A DNA stretch of 64,000 nucleotides, from NCBI RefSeq assembly GCF_017744955.1, contig NZ_JAGIAG010000002.1, forward strand, positions 496,001 to 560,000, written 5' to 3'. Below are positions 1-8,481 of the stretch, piece after piece. Under the pieces are notes generated by a model. It saw only the letters and a list, made by a program, of their open reading frames with translations. It was not told the DNA's origin and made no database searches. The stretch is from Dokdonella sp. Its GTDB lineage: Bacteria; Pseudomonadota; Gammaproteobacteria; Xanthomonadales; Rhodanobacteraceae. Position numbers and translations under genes: made by a program. The first letter of the stretch is position 1. Each line of letters begins with the position of its first letter.

Positions 1-1671
1 CCACAAGGTGGCAATCAGCATGGCGATGCCGAGCGCGGCCGACAGCACCAGCACCAGGTCGCCGGGGTTGGCTTCCGGCACTCCGAAGGTCGTCAGCAGG
101 CCTTTCTGACGCAGCGCGTTGAATCCGATGACGCCCTCCGACCAGAGCCGGTTGACGACGTCGAGCTGGTTGCGCAGCTCGCGCAGCCAGTCCGCCTGCA
201 TCCAGCCGGTCGCCTCGTGCGCGGCGGCCGCGCCGCGCTCGATCCGCGCCGGGCTGACCGCGGCGGTCGGATCGACGCGCAGCCAGCCTTGCTGCGGCAG
301 CCAGACCTCGGCCCAGGCGTGCGCGTCGGACTGGCGCACCAGCAGGTACGAACTGGCGGCGTTCCACCAGCCGCCCTGGTAGCCGGTGACGACCCGCGCC
401 GGAATGCCGGCGGCGCGCATCAGGAATACGAAGGCCGACGAATAGTGTTCGCAGAATCCCTTTTGCGTGTCGAACAGGAAATCGTCGACCGAGTCGCGAC
501 CGAGCAGCGGAGGGCTGAGGGTGTAGCTGAAGCTGGCGTGGAACAGGTCGAGCGCCGCGCGCACGACGGCCTGGTCGTCGCGCCCTTCGCCGCGCCAGCG
601 CTCGGCCAGCGCGCGCGTGCGCGGGTTGAAGCCGTCCGGCAGCGCCAGCGCGCGGGCGCGCATCGCTCCGTCGAGCGTCGGTGCGAGGCGATAGCGGGTG
701 ACCGACTGGCCGCGGTATTCGCGCGCTTGCGCGACGGACGCGAGCGCGACCGCGACGCGGTCGGAGCCCAGCCGCGCGTTCGTCGGAGCGTCCAGCGGCA
801 GGTCCAGCATCGGCAGCCAGGGACGCTGGGTCGGTTCGAGCGTCACGCGGTAGTCGAGCGTCGGACCTTGCTCCTGCAGGACTTCGATCTCGCGCGCGCC
901 GCGGCGCCATTCGCGCGTCCAGGCGGTGCCGTCGAAATCCCACAGCACGATCGTACGGAAGTAGCGTTGCGACGGCGGCGGTACGGCGCCGCCGAAGTCG
1001 ACGCGGAACGCCGGCGTGTCGTCGAGCAGCAGTTCGCCGAACTCGCCCGGCGCCATGCGCTCGCTGAGTCCCGAGCGCGCGCTGGCGTCGTTGCCGGGCG
1101 CGCCCCACAGCGGCGAACCGAGCCGCGGCACCAGCACGAAGGCGGCCGCGGCGAGCGGAAGGCCGGCACCGAGCAGTGCCGCGGCGATGCGCAGCTGCGC
1201 ACGCAACGGTTTGCGCGCCGGCAGTGGTGCCGGCTGCAGCGAAGCGAGGCTCGCCAGCAGCAGCACCAGCACCGCGCAGATCGCCAGCGTGAACGGCAGC
1301 GATTGCGCGAACAGGAGCGCGCTCATCAGCACGAAGGCGGCGAAGCCGAGCGCGACGCGCGCATCGCGCACGCGTTCGGTTTCGAGCAGCTTCAGGCCGA
1401 GCAAGCCGGCGCCGAGCACGCTGCCGGGTTCGCGGCCGAACACGTTGCCGAAGTTCGCGATCACCAGCGCGAGCAGCACCGCGGTCAACGGCAGGCGGAT
1501 CCACACGCCGACCGGCGGGGCGCCGCGCCGACGCGTCCATACGCGCAGCGGCACGATCAACGCCAGCGACAGCGACAACCACGCCGGCAGATGCGCGAGG
1601 TGCGTCGCCAGCGTCGCCGCGACGGTCAGCGCGAGCAGATCGAACTGGCGTGTGGTGAGACGGTCGCTCAT
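1..1671 (-). CDS. Transglutaminase-like membrane protein (TgpA/DUF3488 family), partial
   Basis: The visible 557 residues lack the C-terminus, which lies before base 1. The first ~160 residues form several hydrophobic segments. A periplasmic transglutaminase domain follows with a candidate Cys-His-Asp triad: Cys near residue 405 (KGFCEHYSSAF), His near 450 (SDAHAWAEVW) and Asp near 465 (RVDPTA). The family is best known from Pseudomonas TgpA, an inner-membrane protein with a periplasmic transglutaminase fold; its substrate is not established. The ATG overlaps the stop of the DUF58 gene (ATGA), so the gene is the third member of a moxR-DUF58-tgpA operon, a very common arrangement. The domain call is firm; the physiological role is inferred only. 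Confidence 0.9.
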   Translation of the reverse strand, partial: MSDRLTTRQFDLLALTVAATLATHLAHLPAWLSLSLALIVPLRVWTRRRGAPPVGVWIRLPLTAVLLALVIANFGNVFGREPGSVLGAGLLGLKLLETERVRDARVALGFAAFVLMSALLFAQSLPFTLAICAVLVLLLASLASLQPAPLPARKPLRAQLRIAAALLGAGLPLAAAAFVLVPRLGSPLWGAPGNDASARSGLSERMAPGEFGELLLDDTPAFRVDFGGAVPPPSQRYFRTIVLWDFDGTAWTREWRRGAREIEVLQEQGPTLDYRVTLEPTQRPWLPMLDLPLDAPTNARLGSDRVAVALASVAQAREYRGQSVTRYRLAPTLDGAMRARALALPDGFNPRTRALAERWRGEGRDDQAVVRAALDLFHASFSYTLSPPLLGRDSVDDFLFDTQKGFCEHYSSAFVFLMRAAGIPARVVTGYQGGWWNAASSYLLVRQSDAHAWAEVWLPQQGWLRVDPTAAVSPARIERGAAAAHEATGWMQADWLRELRNQLDVVNRLWSEGVIGFNALRQKGLLTTFGVPEANPGDLVLVLSAALGIAMLIATLW

Positions 1672-2639
1672 GCGCTCGGCAGCAGGGCGAGCGCGCGCAG
1701 GCAGGCCTGGCGCTGCGAGGCGCCGAGTCCGGGGCCGATGGTCTCGCCGGGCAGGCGCAACGTGTAGCCGCGCTGCGCGGCTTCGGCAGCGCAGACCCAG
1801 GCGGCGAGGCGGCGGATGCGCGCTTCGGTGTCGAGGTCGCGCAGGGCGAACCAATCCAGCGTCAGCGCCTCGCCGGCGCGGCGCTCGACGTCGCGTACGA
1901 GCAAGGTGTCGTGGCGCACCGATGGCTTCCAGGCGATCAGCCGCGACGGATCGCTGGCGCGGTACTCGCGCAGGCCGGCGTGTTCCTCGCTGGCGCCGGC
2001 GCTGGCCTGTTCGCCGAGGCGGCCGTCGCCGGCCGGCAGCGGCGGTGGCGGCGATTCGAGCGCCGGGTAGATCAGGAACTCCGCGCGCGGATGCAGCCAG
2101 CTCCACATCTGGAAAAGTCCCAATGGATACTCGGTCCACACGCGCAGCCGGCCCGGCCGGAACCAGCCGCGGTGCGTGCCCTCGATGCGCAGCGCGATCT
2201 CCTGCTCGCCGCCGGCGGGCAGGACGAACGCGGTCTCGGCCGTTTCGCGACGCAGGCGCAGGCTGGCGCGCGGGCGCCCGCCCGGCGCGAAGCGCAGATG
2301 CAGATCGAGCGGCTGCTCCGCGTGCGCCTCGTCCGCGCGGACCTGCACCAGGGCCAGCCCGCTCAGCATGCGGAAGCCGAAGAACAGGCTCGCGCCGGCG
2401 GCCGCGCCGAGCAGGCAGGTCAGCAGCAGGGCCGGATTGTTGGAGTAGTTCAGCGCGCCGAGCAGCATCACGAACAGCAGCAGCGTGAACGCGGCGCCGA
2501 AACCGGTCGGCAGCACGTAGATGCGGCGGCGATCGAGCGCGACCGGCAAGGCTTCGGCGCGGCGCAGGCGGGTCAACGCCGGCAGCCGCCGTTCAGCCTC
2601 GGCGAGCAGGCGGGCGCGCAGCGTGGCGGCCGCGCTCAT
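1668..2639 (-). CDS. DUF58 domain protein
   Basis: This 323-residue protein has a hydrophobic hairpin at about residues 45-100 and a C-terminal DUF58 region containing the family hallmark EYRASDPSRLIAWK. DUF58 proteins occur with MoxR ATPases and resemble VWA-type proteins; they are thought to be clients or partners of MoxR in envelope maturation, but no reaction is known. I chose the ATG at 2639, which overlaps the moxR stop by ATGA, because the longer upstream reading frame only translates the antiparallel image of moxR. The stop also overlaps the start of the transglutaminase gene, so the three genes are translationally coupled. Confidence 0.9.
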   Translation of the reverse strand: MSAAATLRARLLAEAERRLPALTRLRRAEALPVALDRRRIYVLPTGFGAAFTLLLFVMLLGALNYSNNPALLLTCLLGAAAGASLFFGFRMLSGLALVQVRADEAHAEQPLDLHLRFAPGGRPRASLRLRRETAETAFVLPAGGEQEIALRIEGTHRGWFRPGRLRVWTEYPLGLFQMWSWLHPRAEFLIYPALESPPPPLPAGDGRLGEQASAGASEEHAGLREYRASDPSRLIAWKPSVRHDTLLVRDVERRAGEALTLDWFALRDLDTEARIRRLAAWVCAAEAAQRGYTLRLPGETIGPGLGASQRQACLRALALLPSA

Positions 2640-3589
2640 CAGCTCACCGGCGTCGATTCGAGCAGTTGCAGCGCGAGCTTGTCGCGATCGACGCGCGCGC
2701 TCGCGCCCAGACCGAGGCGGTGCGCGGCGACGGAGGCGAACACCGCCTGTACGTCTTCCGGCATCACGTGCGCGCGCCCGGCCAGCAAGGCGTGCGCGCG
2801 CGAAGCGGCGAGCAAGGCGAGGCCGGCGCGCGGCGACAGGCCGATGCGGATATCGGCGTGCTGGCGGCTGGCGTCGAGCAGCGCCTGCACGTAGCCGATC
2901 AGGGCGGGGCTGGCGAAGACCGACGTGCAGGCGTGGCGCAGTTCGAGGATCTGCTCCGGCGTCAGGCACGGCGACAGCGCTTCGAGCACGCCACGGCGGT
3001 CGGCCGCGGCCAGCATCGCGCGTTCGGCTTCGCGGTCCGGATAGCCGAGGCTCATGCGCAGCATGAAGCGGTCGAGCTGCGAATCGGGCAGCGGATAGGT
3101 GCCGGCGAAGTCGAGCGGATTCTGCGTGGCGACGACGAAGAACGGCGGCGCCAGCCGGTGCGTGGTGCCGTCGACGGTGACCTGCTCCTCGGCCATCGCT
3201 TCGAGCAGCGCGCTCTGCGTCTTCGGCATCGCGCGATTGATCTCGTCGGCCAGCAGCAGCTGCGTGAACAGCGGGCCGGGATGGAACTTGAAGCGGTTCG
3301 CCTCGCGCTCGTAGATGCCGACGCCGATGATGTCCGAGGGCAGCAGGTCCGAGGTGAACTGCACGCGCTGGAAGCCGAGGCCCAGGGTCGCGGCGAGCGC
3401 GTGCGCGAGCGTGGTCTTGCCGACGCCGGGCAGGTCCTCGATCAGGAGGTGCCCGCCGGCGAGCAGGCAGACGAAGGCGAGGCGGATTTCGCGGCGCTTG
3501 CCGAGCACGACGGTGTTGACCTGCGCGATCGCGCGCGCGAGCGAGTCGCGCAGTTCGTTCGGGACGGCGGTCTTCGGCGATTCGATCAT
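2639..3589 (-). CDS. MoxR family AAA+ ATPase
   Basis: The 316-residue product has a Walker A motif (GVGKTT, residues 55-60), a Walker B motif (LLADEINRA, near 118) and the sensor region VATQNPLDFAGTYPLP typical of MoxR ATPases. These proteins act as chaperone-like ATPases on partner proteins, commonly DUF58 or VWA proteins encoded next door. The start at 3589 (MIESPK) matches the usual N-terminal length; a longer frame up to 3670 adds residues with no similarity to the family. It is the first gene of the operon running towards base 1. Confidence 0.93.
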   Translation of the reverse strand: MIESPKTAVPNELRDSLARAIAQVNTVVLGKRREIRLAFVCLLAGGHLLIEDLPGVGKTTLAHALAATLGLGFQRVQFTSDLLPSDIIGVGIYEREANRFKFHPGPLFTQLLLADEINRAMPKTQSALLEAMAEEQVTVDGTTHRLAPPFFVVATQNPLDFAGTYPLPDSQLDRFMLRMSLGYPDREAERAMLAAADRRGVLEALSPCLTPEQILELRHACTSVFASPALIGYVQALLDASRQHADIRIGLSPRAGLALLAASRAHALLAGRAHVMPEDVQAVFASVAAHRLGLGASARVDRDKLALQLLESTPVS

Positions 3590-3734
3590 GGAAGCCCTGC
3601 AGGCTGGCGAGGCGACGGGAGGCTGGATGTGGCGGTCAGCCCGCTGAATTTCGAGTGTAGCGGCGACCATCGGCCGCCGACCGCGACGCGGTCTGCGATT
3701 GGAGCGCCCGCCGCCGGCAAGGTTCCGCGACGGC

Positions 3735-4325
3735 TCAGGCCGCGACGCCGGCCGCGCGCAGCATCCGCGCCAGCGCGATCAGCGGCAGGCCGATCAGCGC
3801 GGTCGGATCTTCGTTCTCGATGCGCTCGAACAGGCCGATGCCGAGACCCTCGGCCTTGAAGCTGCCGGCGCAGTCGAGCGGCCGTTCGGCGGCGACGTAG
3901 CGCGCGATCTCCGCGTGCGCCAGCGGGCGGAACACGACCCGCGTCAGGTCGCAGGCGAGCGCCGGGACGGCGGCCGCGGTGCGCGTGTCGACCAGGCACA
4001 GCGCGGTGTGGAACAGTACGCTGCGGCCGGCGCTGGCCGTGAGCTGGGCCTCGGCGGCGGCGACCGAGCCGGGTTTGCCGAGCGCGCGACCGTCGAGTTC
4101 GGCGACCTGGTCGCTGCCGATGACCAGCGCGCCCGGGCAGCGCGCGGCGACCGCTTCCGCCTTCGCCTGCGCCAGCCGGCACGCCAGTGCGCGTGGCGTT
4201 TCGCCGGGATGCGACGCTTCGTCGACCTCGGGTGCGACGGCGCGGAACGGCAGGCCGAGGCGCGACAGCAGTTCGCGCCGGTAGCGCGAGGTGGAGGCGA
4301 GGACGAGGTCGACGGGAGCGTTCAT
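3735..4325 (-). CDS. yceF: Maf-like nucleoside triphosphate pyrophosphatase (7-methyl-GTP type)
   Basis: A 196-residue Maf-fold house-cleaning pyrophosphatase that hydrolyses non-canonical nucleotides; the Escherichia coli YceF branch prefers m7GTP. The N-terminal LASTSRYRRELL motif, the catalytic-region GSDQVAELDG and the C-terminal stretches CAGSFKAEGLGI and TALIGLPLIAL match YceF rather than the dTTP-specific YhdE branch. The gene is divergent from yceD, exactly as in enterobacteria, which supports the call. The start at 4325 (MNAPVDLVLAS) places the Maf motif at the extreme N-terminus as usual. Confidence 0.93.
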   Translation of the reverse strand: MNAPVDLVLASTSRYRRELLSRLGLPFRAVAPEVDEASHPGETPRALACRLAQAKAEAVAARCPGALVIGSDQVAELDGRALGKPGSVAAAEAQLTASAGRSVLFHTALCLVDTRTAAAVPALACDLTRVVFRPLAHAEIARYVAAERPLDCAGSFKAEGLGIGLFERIENEDPTALIGLPLIALARMLRAAGVAA

Positions 4326-4446
4326 GGACGGTGGATAGCACGTTCGTGCGCGGCCGTCAGCCGGCGCCCTCGGGAGGCGGCGAAACGGCAGCCTGGAGCC
4401 GATTCCGGTTGACAGGGCAGGGGTCCGCACCTACCATCGCGCGCCC

Positions 4447-4950
4447 ATGTCAGCAGCCCTGCCAGATCGCGTGGATGTAGCGCGCCAGGTGCAGGCGAGG
4501 CGGGTGTTCGAGGGCACGCTGCCGCTGGCGTCGATGCGGCGCCTGCGGGGCAGTCTCGCCAGCACCGAAGGCGAGGCGCGCTACACGATCGAATTCGGCA
4601 AGGACGGATTGGGCGTCGCCTACCTCGAGTTGCGCGTCGAGGCCGGCTTGCCGCTGGTCTGCCAGCGCACGCTGGACATCTTCGTGCATCGGGTGGCGGT
4701 CGATCAGCGCCTCGGCCTGATCGCGCGGGAAGAAGAAGAGGCCTCGCTGCCGGAAGGCTACGAGCCGCTGCTGGTGGTGGACGGACAGCTCGATCTCGCC
4801 GACGTGATCGAGGACGAGCTGATCCTCGCCCTGCCGGTGGTGCCGCTGAAGCCCGGTGCGCCGCTCGAATGGAGCGACGCCGCCGACGAGGCGGTCGAGG
4901 AGCAACGCCCGAATCCGTTCGCGGTGCTGGGCACGTTGAAGAAGCACTGA
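4447..4950 (+). CDS. yceD: DUF177/YceD protein, 23S rRNA accumulation
   Basis: The 167-residue acidic protein belongs to the YceD/DUF177 family, whose E. coli member is linked to 23S rRNA accumulation. Family features seen are the LVCQRTLD segment (normally a Cys-containing motif, here with one Cys), a glutamate-rich middle ([17 protein letters not shown]) and the [19 protein letters not shown] helix. It lies 67 bases upstream of rpmF, the conserved yceD-rpmF pairing. The molecular function is not known in detail. Confidence 0.9.
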   Translation: MSAALPDRVDVARQVQARRVFEGTLPLASMRRLRGSLASTEGEARYTIEFGKDGLGVAYLELRVEAGLPLVCQRTLDIFVHRVAVDQRLGLIAREEEEASLPEGYEPLLVVDGQLDLADVIEDELILALPVVPLKPGAPLEWSDAADEAVEEQRPNPFAVLGTLKKH

Positions 4951-5017
4951 GGCGGTCCGCTGGACCGCCGGGCACGAACGAAAAGCGTGCCGTTACGAAT
5001 CATCATTGGAGAGTGTC

Positions 5018-5212
5018 ATGGCAGTTGCCAAGAGTCGCAAAACCCCGTCCACCCGTGGCATGCGTCGTTCGCACGATGCGCTGAGCGCCAAGCAGCTCGC
5101 CACCGACCCGACCTCGGGCGAGGTGCACATCCGTCACCACGTGACCAAGGACGGCTACTACCGCGGCAAGAAGGTCATCGACTCGAAGACGCCGGTTCGC
5201 GAAGAAGACTGA
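5018..5212 (+). CDS. rpmF: 50S ribosomal protein L32
   Basis: A 64-residue basic protein starting [19 protein letters not shown], the diagnostic L32 N-terminus, with the [10 protein letters not shown] tail. It lacks the four zinc cysteines of C+ L32 proteins, so it is the C- form. The ATG at 5018 follows a good ribosome-binding site (TTGGAGAG, about 5006-5013); an upstream ATG at 5006 would only add four residues. It follows yceD and precedes fabH, but plsX, normally between rpmF and fabH, is missing. Confidence 0.97.
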   Translation: MAVAKSRKTPSTRGMRRSHDALSAKQLATDPTSGEVHIRHHVTKDGYYRGKKVIDSKTPVREED

Positions 5213-5320
5213 TCTTCCTCGCAGGCGGGGCCGCGGCGCATGGCGCGCGGCCTCTCTTCGTGATCGCCGCCGCGGCCGATGCCGCGCGGCGGCATTGACG
5301 ACATTGCCGGGAGAACGGTT

Positions 5321-6292
5321 CTGATCTACTCACGCATCGCCGGCACCGGCAGCTATCTGCCGGAAAAGATCGTCACCAACGCCGACCTGGAAAAGGTCGT
5401 CGACACCACCGACGAGTGGATTTCCTCGCGCACCGGCATCCGCGAGCGTCGCCGCGCCGCCGACGGCGAGACCACCGGCGACCTGGCCTTCTACGCGGCC
5501 ACGCACGCGCTCGAGGCCGCCGGCGTGAAGGCCAGCGAGATCGACCTGATCGTGCTGGGCACGACCACGCCGGACATCATCTTTCCGTCGACCGCCTGCC
5601 TGCTGCAGCATCGCCTCGGCGCGAACGGCTGCGCCGCCTTCGACGTCAACGCGGCGTGCTCCGGTTTCATGTACGCGCTCGGCGTGGCCGACCAGTTCAT
5701 CCGCAGCGGCCAGGTCAAGAAGGCACTGGTGGTCGGCTCGGAAACCCTGTCGCGCATGCTCGACTGGTCCGATCGCTCGACCTGCGTGCTGTTCGGCGAC
5801 GGCGCCGGCGCCGTCGTGCTCGAGGCGTCGAACGAGCCCGGCATCCTGACCACCAAGCTGCACGCCGACGGCGCGTACAAGCACCTGCTGTACAACCCGG
5901 TCGGCGTCTCGGCCGGCTTCAACGAGCAGGAGCCGAACCACGGCATCCGCGTGATGATGACCGGCAACGAGGTGTTCAAGGTCGCGGTGAAGACGCTCGA
6001 CCGCATCGTCGGCGAGACGCTCGAAGCGGCCGGCATGCACGAGTCCGACGTCGACTGGCTGATCCCGCACCAGGCCAACCTGCGCATCATCGAGGCGACG
6101 GCCAAGCGCCTGAAGCTGTCGATGGACCGCGTCATCGTCACCGTCGATCGCCACGGCAATACCTCCTCCGGCTCGGTGCCGCTGGCGCTCGACGAGGCCG
6201 TGCGCTCGGGCAAGGTGCAGCGCGGGCAGACCCTGCTGCTGGAGGCTTTCGGCGGCGGGTTCACCTGGTCGTCGGCGCTGCTGAAGTACTGA
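5321..6292 (+). CDS. fabH: Beta-ketoacyl-ACP synthase III
   Basis: FabH condenses acetyl-CoA (or a branched starter) with malonyl-ACP to start type II fatty-acid synthesis. The catalytic triad is present: Cys113 (NAACSGF), His250 (IPHQAN) and Asn280 (RHGNTSSG). I chose a CTG start at 5321 because a strong ribosome-binding site (CCGGGAGA, 5307-5314) sits just before it and the product then begins [14 protein letters not shown] like other FabH proteins. The only upstream ATG, at 5279, would add 14 unrelated residues. Overall length (323) is normal. The start is the uncertain part; the identity is not. Confidence 0.95.
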   Translation: MIYSRIAGTGSYLPEKIVTNADLEKVVDTTDEWISSRTGIRERRRAADGETTGDLAFYAATHALEAAGVKASEIDLIVLGTTTPDIIFPSTACLLQHRLGANGCAAFDVNAACSGFMYALGVADQFIRSGQVKKALVVGSETLSRMLDWSDRSTCVLFGDGAGAVVLEASNEPGILTTKLHADGAYKHLLYNPVGVSAGFNEQEPNHGIRVMMTGNEVFKVAVKTLDRIVGETLEAAGMHESDVDWLIPHQANLRIIEATAKRLKLSMDRVIVTVDRHGNTSSGSVPLALDEAVRSGKVQRGQTLLLEAFGGGFTWSSALLKY

Positions 6293-6303
6293 TCCGGGCG
6301 CGC

Positions 6304-6549
6304 GTGCTGCCGGAGCTCTCCGATCTTGCCTTCGGAGTTCTGCGCAACGTTTTCGTCGCGTTCGTCTGGGATTTCGTACTCTTCCACCTCGGGCGCGCCG
6401 CGCTGCTGCTGGCGACCGCCGGCCGCTATCCGCGCGGGCGCTCCCTGCAGGCACACGCCGGCCGCATCAGCGCGGCCGGCATTCTGGTGTTGGTGCTGAT
6501 CTGGTGCGGCATCGCACTTCACAACCATTTCGCAACGGGAACCGCCTGA
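6304..6549 (+). CDS. Small two-helix membrane protein, unknown
   Basis: This 81-residue frame starts at a GTG 11 bases after fabH and stops one base before the fabD ATG (TGA-G-ATG), which suggests coupling within the fab operon. It has two hydrophobic stretches, about residues 8-35 (FGVLRNVFVAFVWDFVLFHL) and 58-74 (ISAAGILVLVLIWCGIAL), joined by a basic loop (GRYPRGRSLQAHAGR), the pattern expected of a small inner-membrane protein. I do not recognise a family. It could be a chance frame, but its exact fit between two essential genes and the membrane pattern argue that it is real. Confidence 0.55.
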   Translation: MLPELSDLAFGVLRNVFVAFVWDFVLFHLGRAALLLATAGRYPRGRSLQAHAGRISAAGILVLVLIWCGIALHNHFATGTA

Positions 6550-6550
6550 G

Positions 6551-7501
6551 ATGAATACGTCCTCTTCCGCGCTCGCTTTCGTCTTTCCCGGCCAGGGTTC
6601 GCAGTCGGTCGGCATGCTGGCCGAACTCGCCGAACTGCATCCGGGCGTGCGCGACACGTTCGCCGAGGCGTCGGAAGGCGCCGGCGCGGATCTGTGGGCG
6701 TTGTCGCAGGGTGGGCCCGAGGCGATGCTCAATCGCACCGAGTACACGCAGCCGGCGCTGCTCGCCGCCGGCGTCGCCGCCTGGCGCGTCTGGCAGCAGC
6801 AGGGCGGGGCGAAGCCGTCGCATCTGGCCGGGCACAGCCTCGGCGAATACACCGCCCTGGTCGCGGCCGGCGCGATCGCCTTGCGCGACGCCGCGCACCT
6901 GGTGCGCATTCGCGGCCAGGCGATGCAGGACGCCGCGCCCGAAGGCGTCGGCGCGATGGCCGCCGTGCTCGGCGCGGACGACGCCGTGGTCGAAGAGGTC
7001 TGCCGCGAGGTCTCCGGCGAGCAGGTGGTCGCGCCGGCGAACTACAACTCGCCGGGGCAGATCGTGATCGGCGGCCATGCACAGGCGGTCGACGCCGCAC
7101 TGGCGAAGCTCGCCGAACGCGGCGCGCGCAAGGCGGTCAAGCTTGCCGTCAGCGTGCCTTCGCACACGCCGTTGATGCGCGAGGCGGCGACGCGGCTGGC
7201 CGAAGCGATCAAGGCGTATCACTGGAGCGAGCCGGCGATTCCGGTGATCCAGAACGTCGATGCGCGCGCGCATGCGGGTCTGGCCGAAATCCGCGAGGCG
7301 CTGGTGCGCCAGCTGTACCTGCCGGTGCGCTGGACCGAATGCGTGCAGGCGCTGGCCAAGGCCGGCGCGACGCGCGTCGCCGAATGCGGTCCGGGCAAGG
7401 TGCTGATCGGGCTGGTCAAGCGCATCGACAAGTCCATCGACGGGCGCGCGCTCGGCACGCCGGGCGAACTGGAGTCGGCGCTGGCCGATTGGCGCCACTG
7501 A
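6551..7501 (+). CDS. fabD: Malonyl-CoA:ACP transacylase
   Basis: FabD transfers malonyl from CoA to acyl carrier protein to make the extender substrate for FabH and FabF. The 316-residue product shows FPGQGSQ near the N-terminus, the nucleophile motif GHSLGEY with Ser96, and the VPSHTPLM histidine motif. Length is standard. The gene starts one base after a small membrane ORF and is followed by an ArsR/SRPBCC pair instead of fabG directly. Confidence 0.97.
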   Translation: MNTSSSALAFVFPGQGSQSVGMLAELAELHPGVRDTFAEASEGAGADLWALSQGGPEAMLNRTEYTQPALLAAGVAAWRVWQQQGGAKPSHLAGHSLGEYTALVAAGAIALRDAAHLVRIRGQAMQDAAPEGVGAMAAVLGADDAVVEEVCREVSGEQVVAPANYNSPGQIVIGGHAQAVDAALAKLAERGARKAVKLAVSVPSHTPLMREAATRLAEAIKAYHWSEPAIPVIQNVDARAHAGLAEIREALVRQLYLPVRWTECVQALAKAGATRVAECGPGKVLIGLVKRIDKSIDGRALGTPGELESALADWRH

Positions 7502-7550
7502 CGCCCGGTTTCGCGTCGCCGAGGACTGAACCAGGAGTGGACGGGCGCGC

Positions 7551-7578
7551 TTGACGCGCCCGTTCGCTGGCGTATCAT
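7551..7578 (+). promoter_or_regulatory. Sigma-70 promoter of the arsR-SRPBCC pair
   Basis: TTGACG at 7551-7556 and TATCAT at 7573-7578 are separated by 16 bases; each matches five of six consensus positions. It lies in the 119-base gap after fabD and would initiate about 35 bases before the GTG of the ArsR gene. The -10 element overlaps the palindrome at 7577-7596, as expected for an autorepressed promoter. Confidence 0.7.
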
Positions 7579-7596
7579 TCAACCATCTGGTTGAAT
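7577..7596. promoter_or_regulatory. Palindromic operator for the ArsR regulator
   Basis: A perfect inverted repeat, ATTCAACCA-TC-TGGTTGAAT, spans the -10 region and start point of the promoter in front of the ArsR gene. Twofold-symmetric sites of this size suit a winged-helix dimer. ArsR regulators coupled to SRPBCC proteins often have TCAACCA/TGGTTGA sites, so autorepression is the natural reading; the binding itself is inferred. Confidence 0.7.
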
Positions 7597-7620
7597 TTAA
7601 CCGATTGGATCTGGATCGCC

Positions 7621-7959
7621 GTGTCGACACTCGATCTCGCCTTCGCCGCCCTTGCCGATCCGACCCGCCGCCGCATCGTCGCGCGGCTGACGCGCGGCGA
7701 GGTCCGCGTGACCGATCTCGCGCTGCCGTTCCAGATGTCGCTGAACGCGGTGTCCAAGCACGTGAAGGTGCTCGAACGCGCGGGGCTCGTGCGCCGGCAT
7801 CGCCACGGCCGCGAACACTATCTGCAGCTGCGCGCGCTGCCGCTGCGCGACATCGTGCGCTGGGCATCTCAATACGAACGGTTCTGGAACCAGCGCCTCG
7901 ACGCGCTGGAGGTTTTTCTGGCCGGGACGGCCGCCGACGAGGAGAAATCCGATGATTGA
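7621..7959 (+). CDS. ArsR/SmtB family transcriptional regulator
   Basis: A 112-residue winged-helix repressor with the ALADPTRRRIVARL opening helix and recognition helix NAVSKHVKVLERAGLV. It has no CxC-type metal-binding cysteines, so it is not an obvious metal sensor and belongs with the SdpR/YczG-like members that sit next to SRPBCC proteins. The GTG at 7621 is preferred over a TTG at 7591, because the latter lies inside the palindromic operator. The stop overlaps the next gene by eight bases. Confidence 0.9.
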   Translation: MSTLDLAFAALADPTRRRIVARLTRGEVRVTDLALPFQMSLNAVSKHVKVLERAGLVRRHRHGREHYLQLRALPLRDIVRWASQYERFWNQRLDALEVFLAGTAADEEKSDD

Positions 7960-8383
7960 GCGCAATACGGCCGCGATGGGGCCGTTCCACACCAAGGTAC
8001 CGAGGACGCTCGACGCCAGCGTCGAGCGCGTGTTCGACGCCTGGATCGAGCCGGCCAGCGTCAAGGCCTGGCTGGCGCACGACGGCAATGCCAGCGTCGA
8101 CGCGCGCGAAGGCGGCCTGTTCTACATCGAGATGCCGCACGAGGGACGCTTCTACCCGCACTACGGCCGCTACCTGCGCATCGAGCGCCCGACCTTGCTC
8201 GAATTCACCTGGGTCAGCGAGGGCACGCTCGGCAAGGAATCGGTGGTGACGATCGAGCTCACGCCGCGCGGTGAGCGGACCGAGCTGCTGCTGCGTCACG
8301 AGGGCCTGCCGACCGAGGAATGGGCGAAGAGCCACAATGGAGGCTGGTCCGGCTTTCTCGACTTGCTGGTCGAACGTTTGTAG
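7952..8383 (+). CDS. SRPBCC (AHSA1-like) domain protein
   Basis: A 143-residue START/Bet v1-like protein of the AHSA1 activator type, with the typical VPRTLDASVERVFDAWIEPA opening and RTELLLRHEGLPTEE...GWSGFLDLLVERL ending. Such proteins bind hydrophobic ligands in a deep pocket; the ligand here is unknown. It overlaps the ArsR gene by eight bases, so the two are co-translated and the ligand may be what the regulator responds to, directly or indirectly. The pair splits the normally contiguous fabD-fabG genes. Confidence 0.9.
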   Translation: MIERNTAAMGPFHTKVPRTLDASVERVFDAWIEPASVKAWLAHDGNASVDAREGGLFYIEMPHEGRFYPHYGRYLRIERPTLLEFTWVSEGTLGKESVVTIELTPRGERTELLLRHEGLPTEEWAKSHNGGWSGFLDLLVERL

Positions 8384-8481
8384 CCGCTCCGTCGGAGCGC
8401 CGCTCTCGATTCGGGGCGTCGTCGTGGATGGCCGTCCGGTCTTCTGCGATCATGGACGATCGCAAATACACGGGCGGACAG

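Noticed and set aside
217-1767. A 516-codon plus-strand frame opposite the transglutaminase gene
   Set aside because: Low-complexity Arg/Ala-rich antisense product without any recognisable motif.
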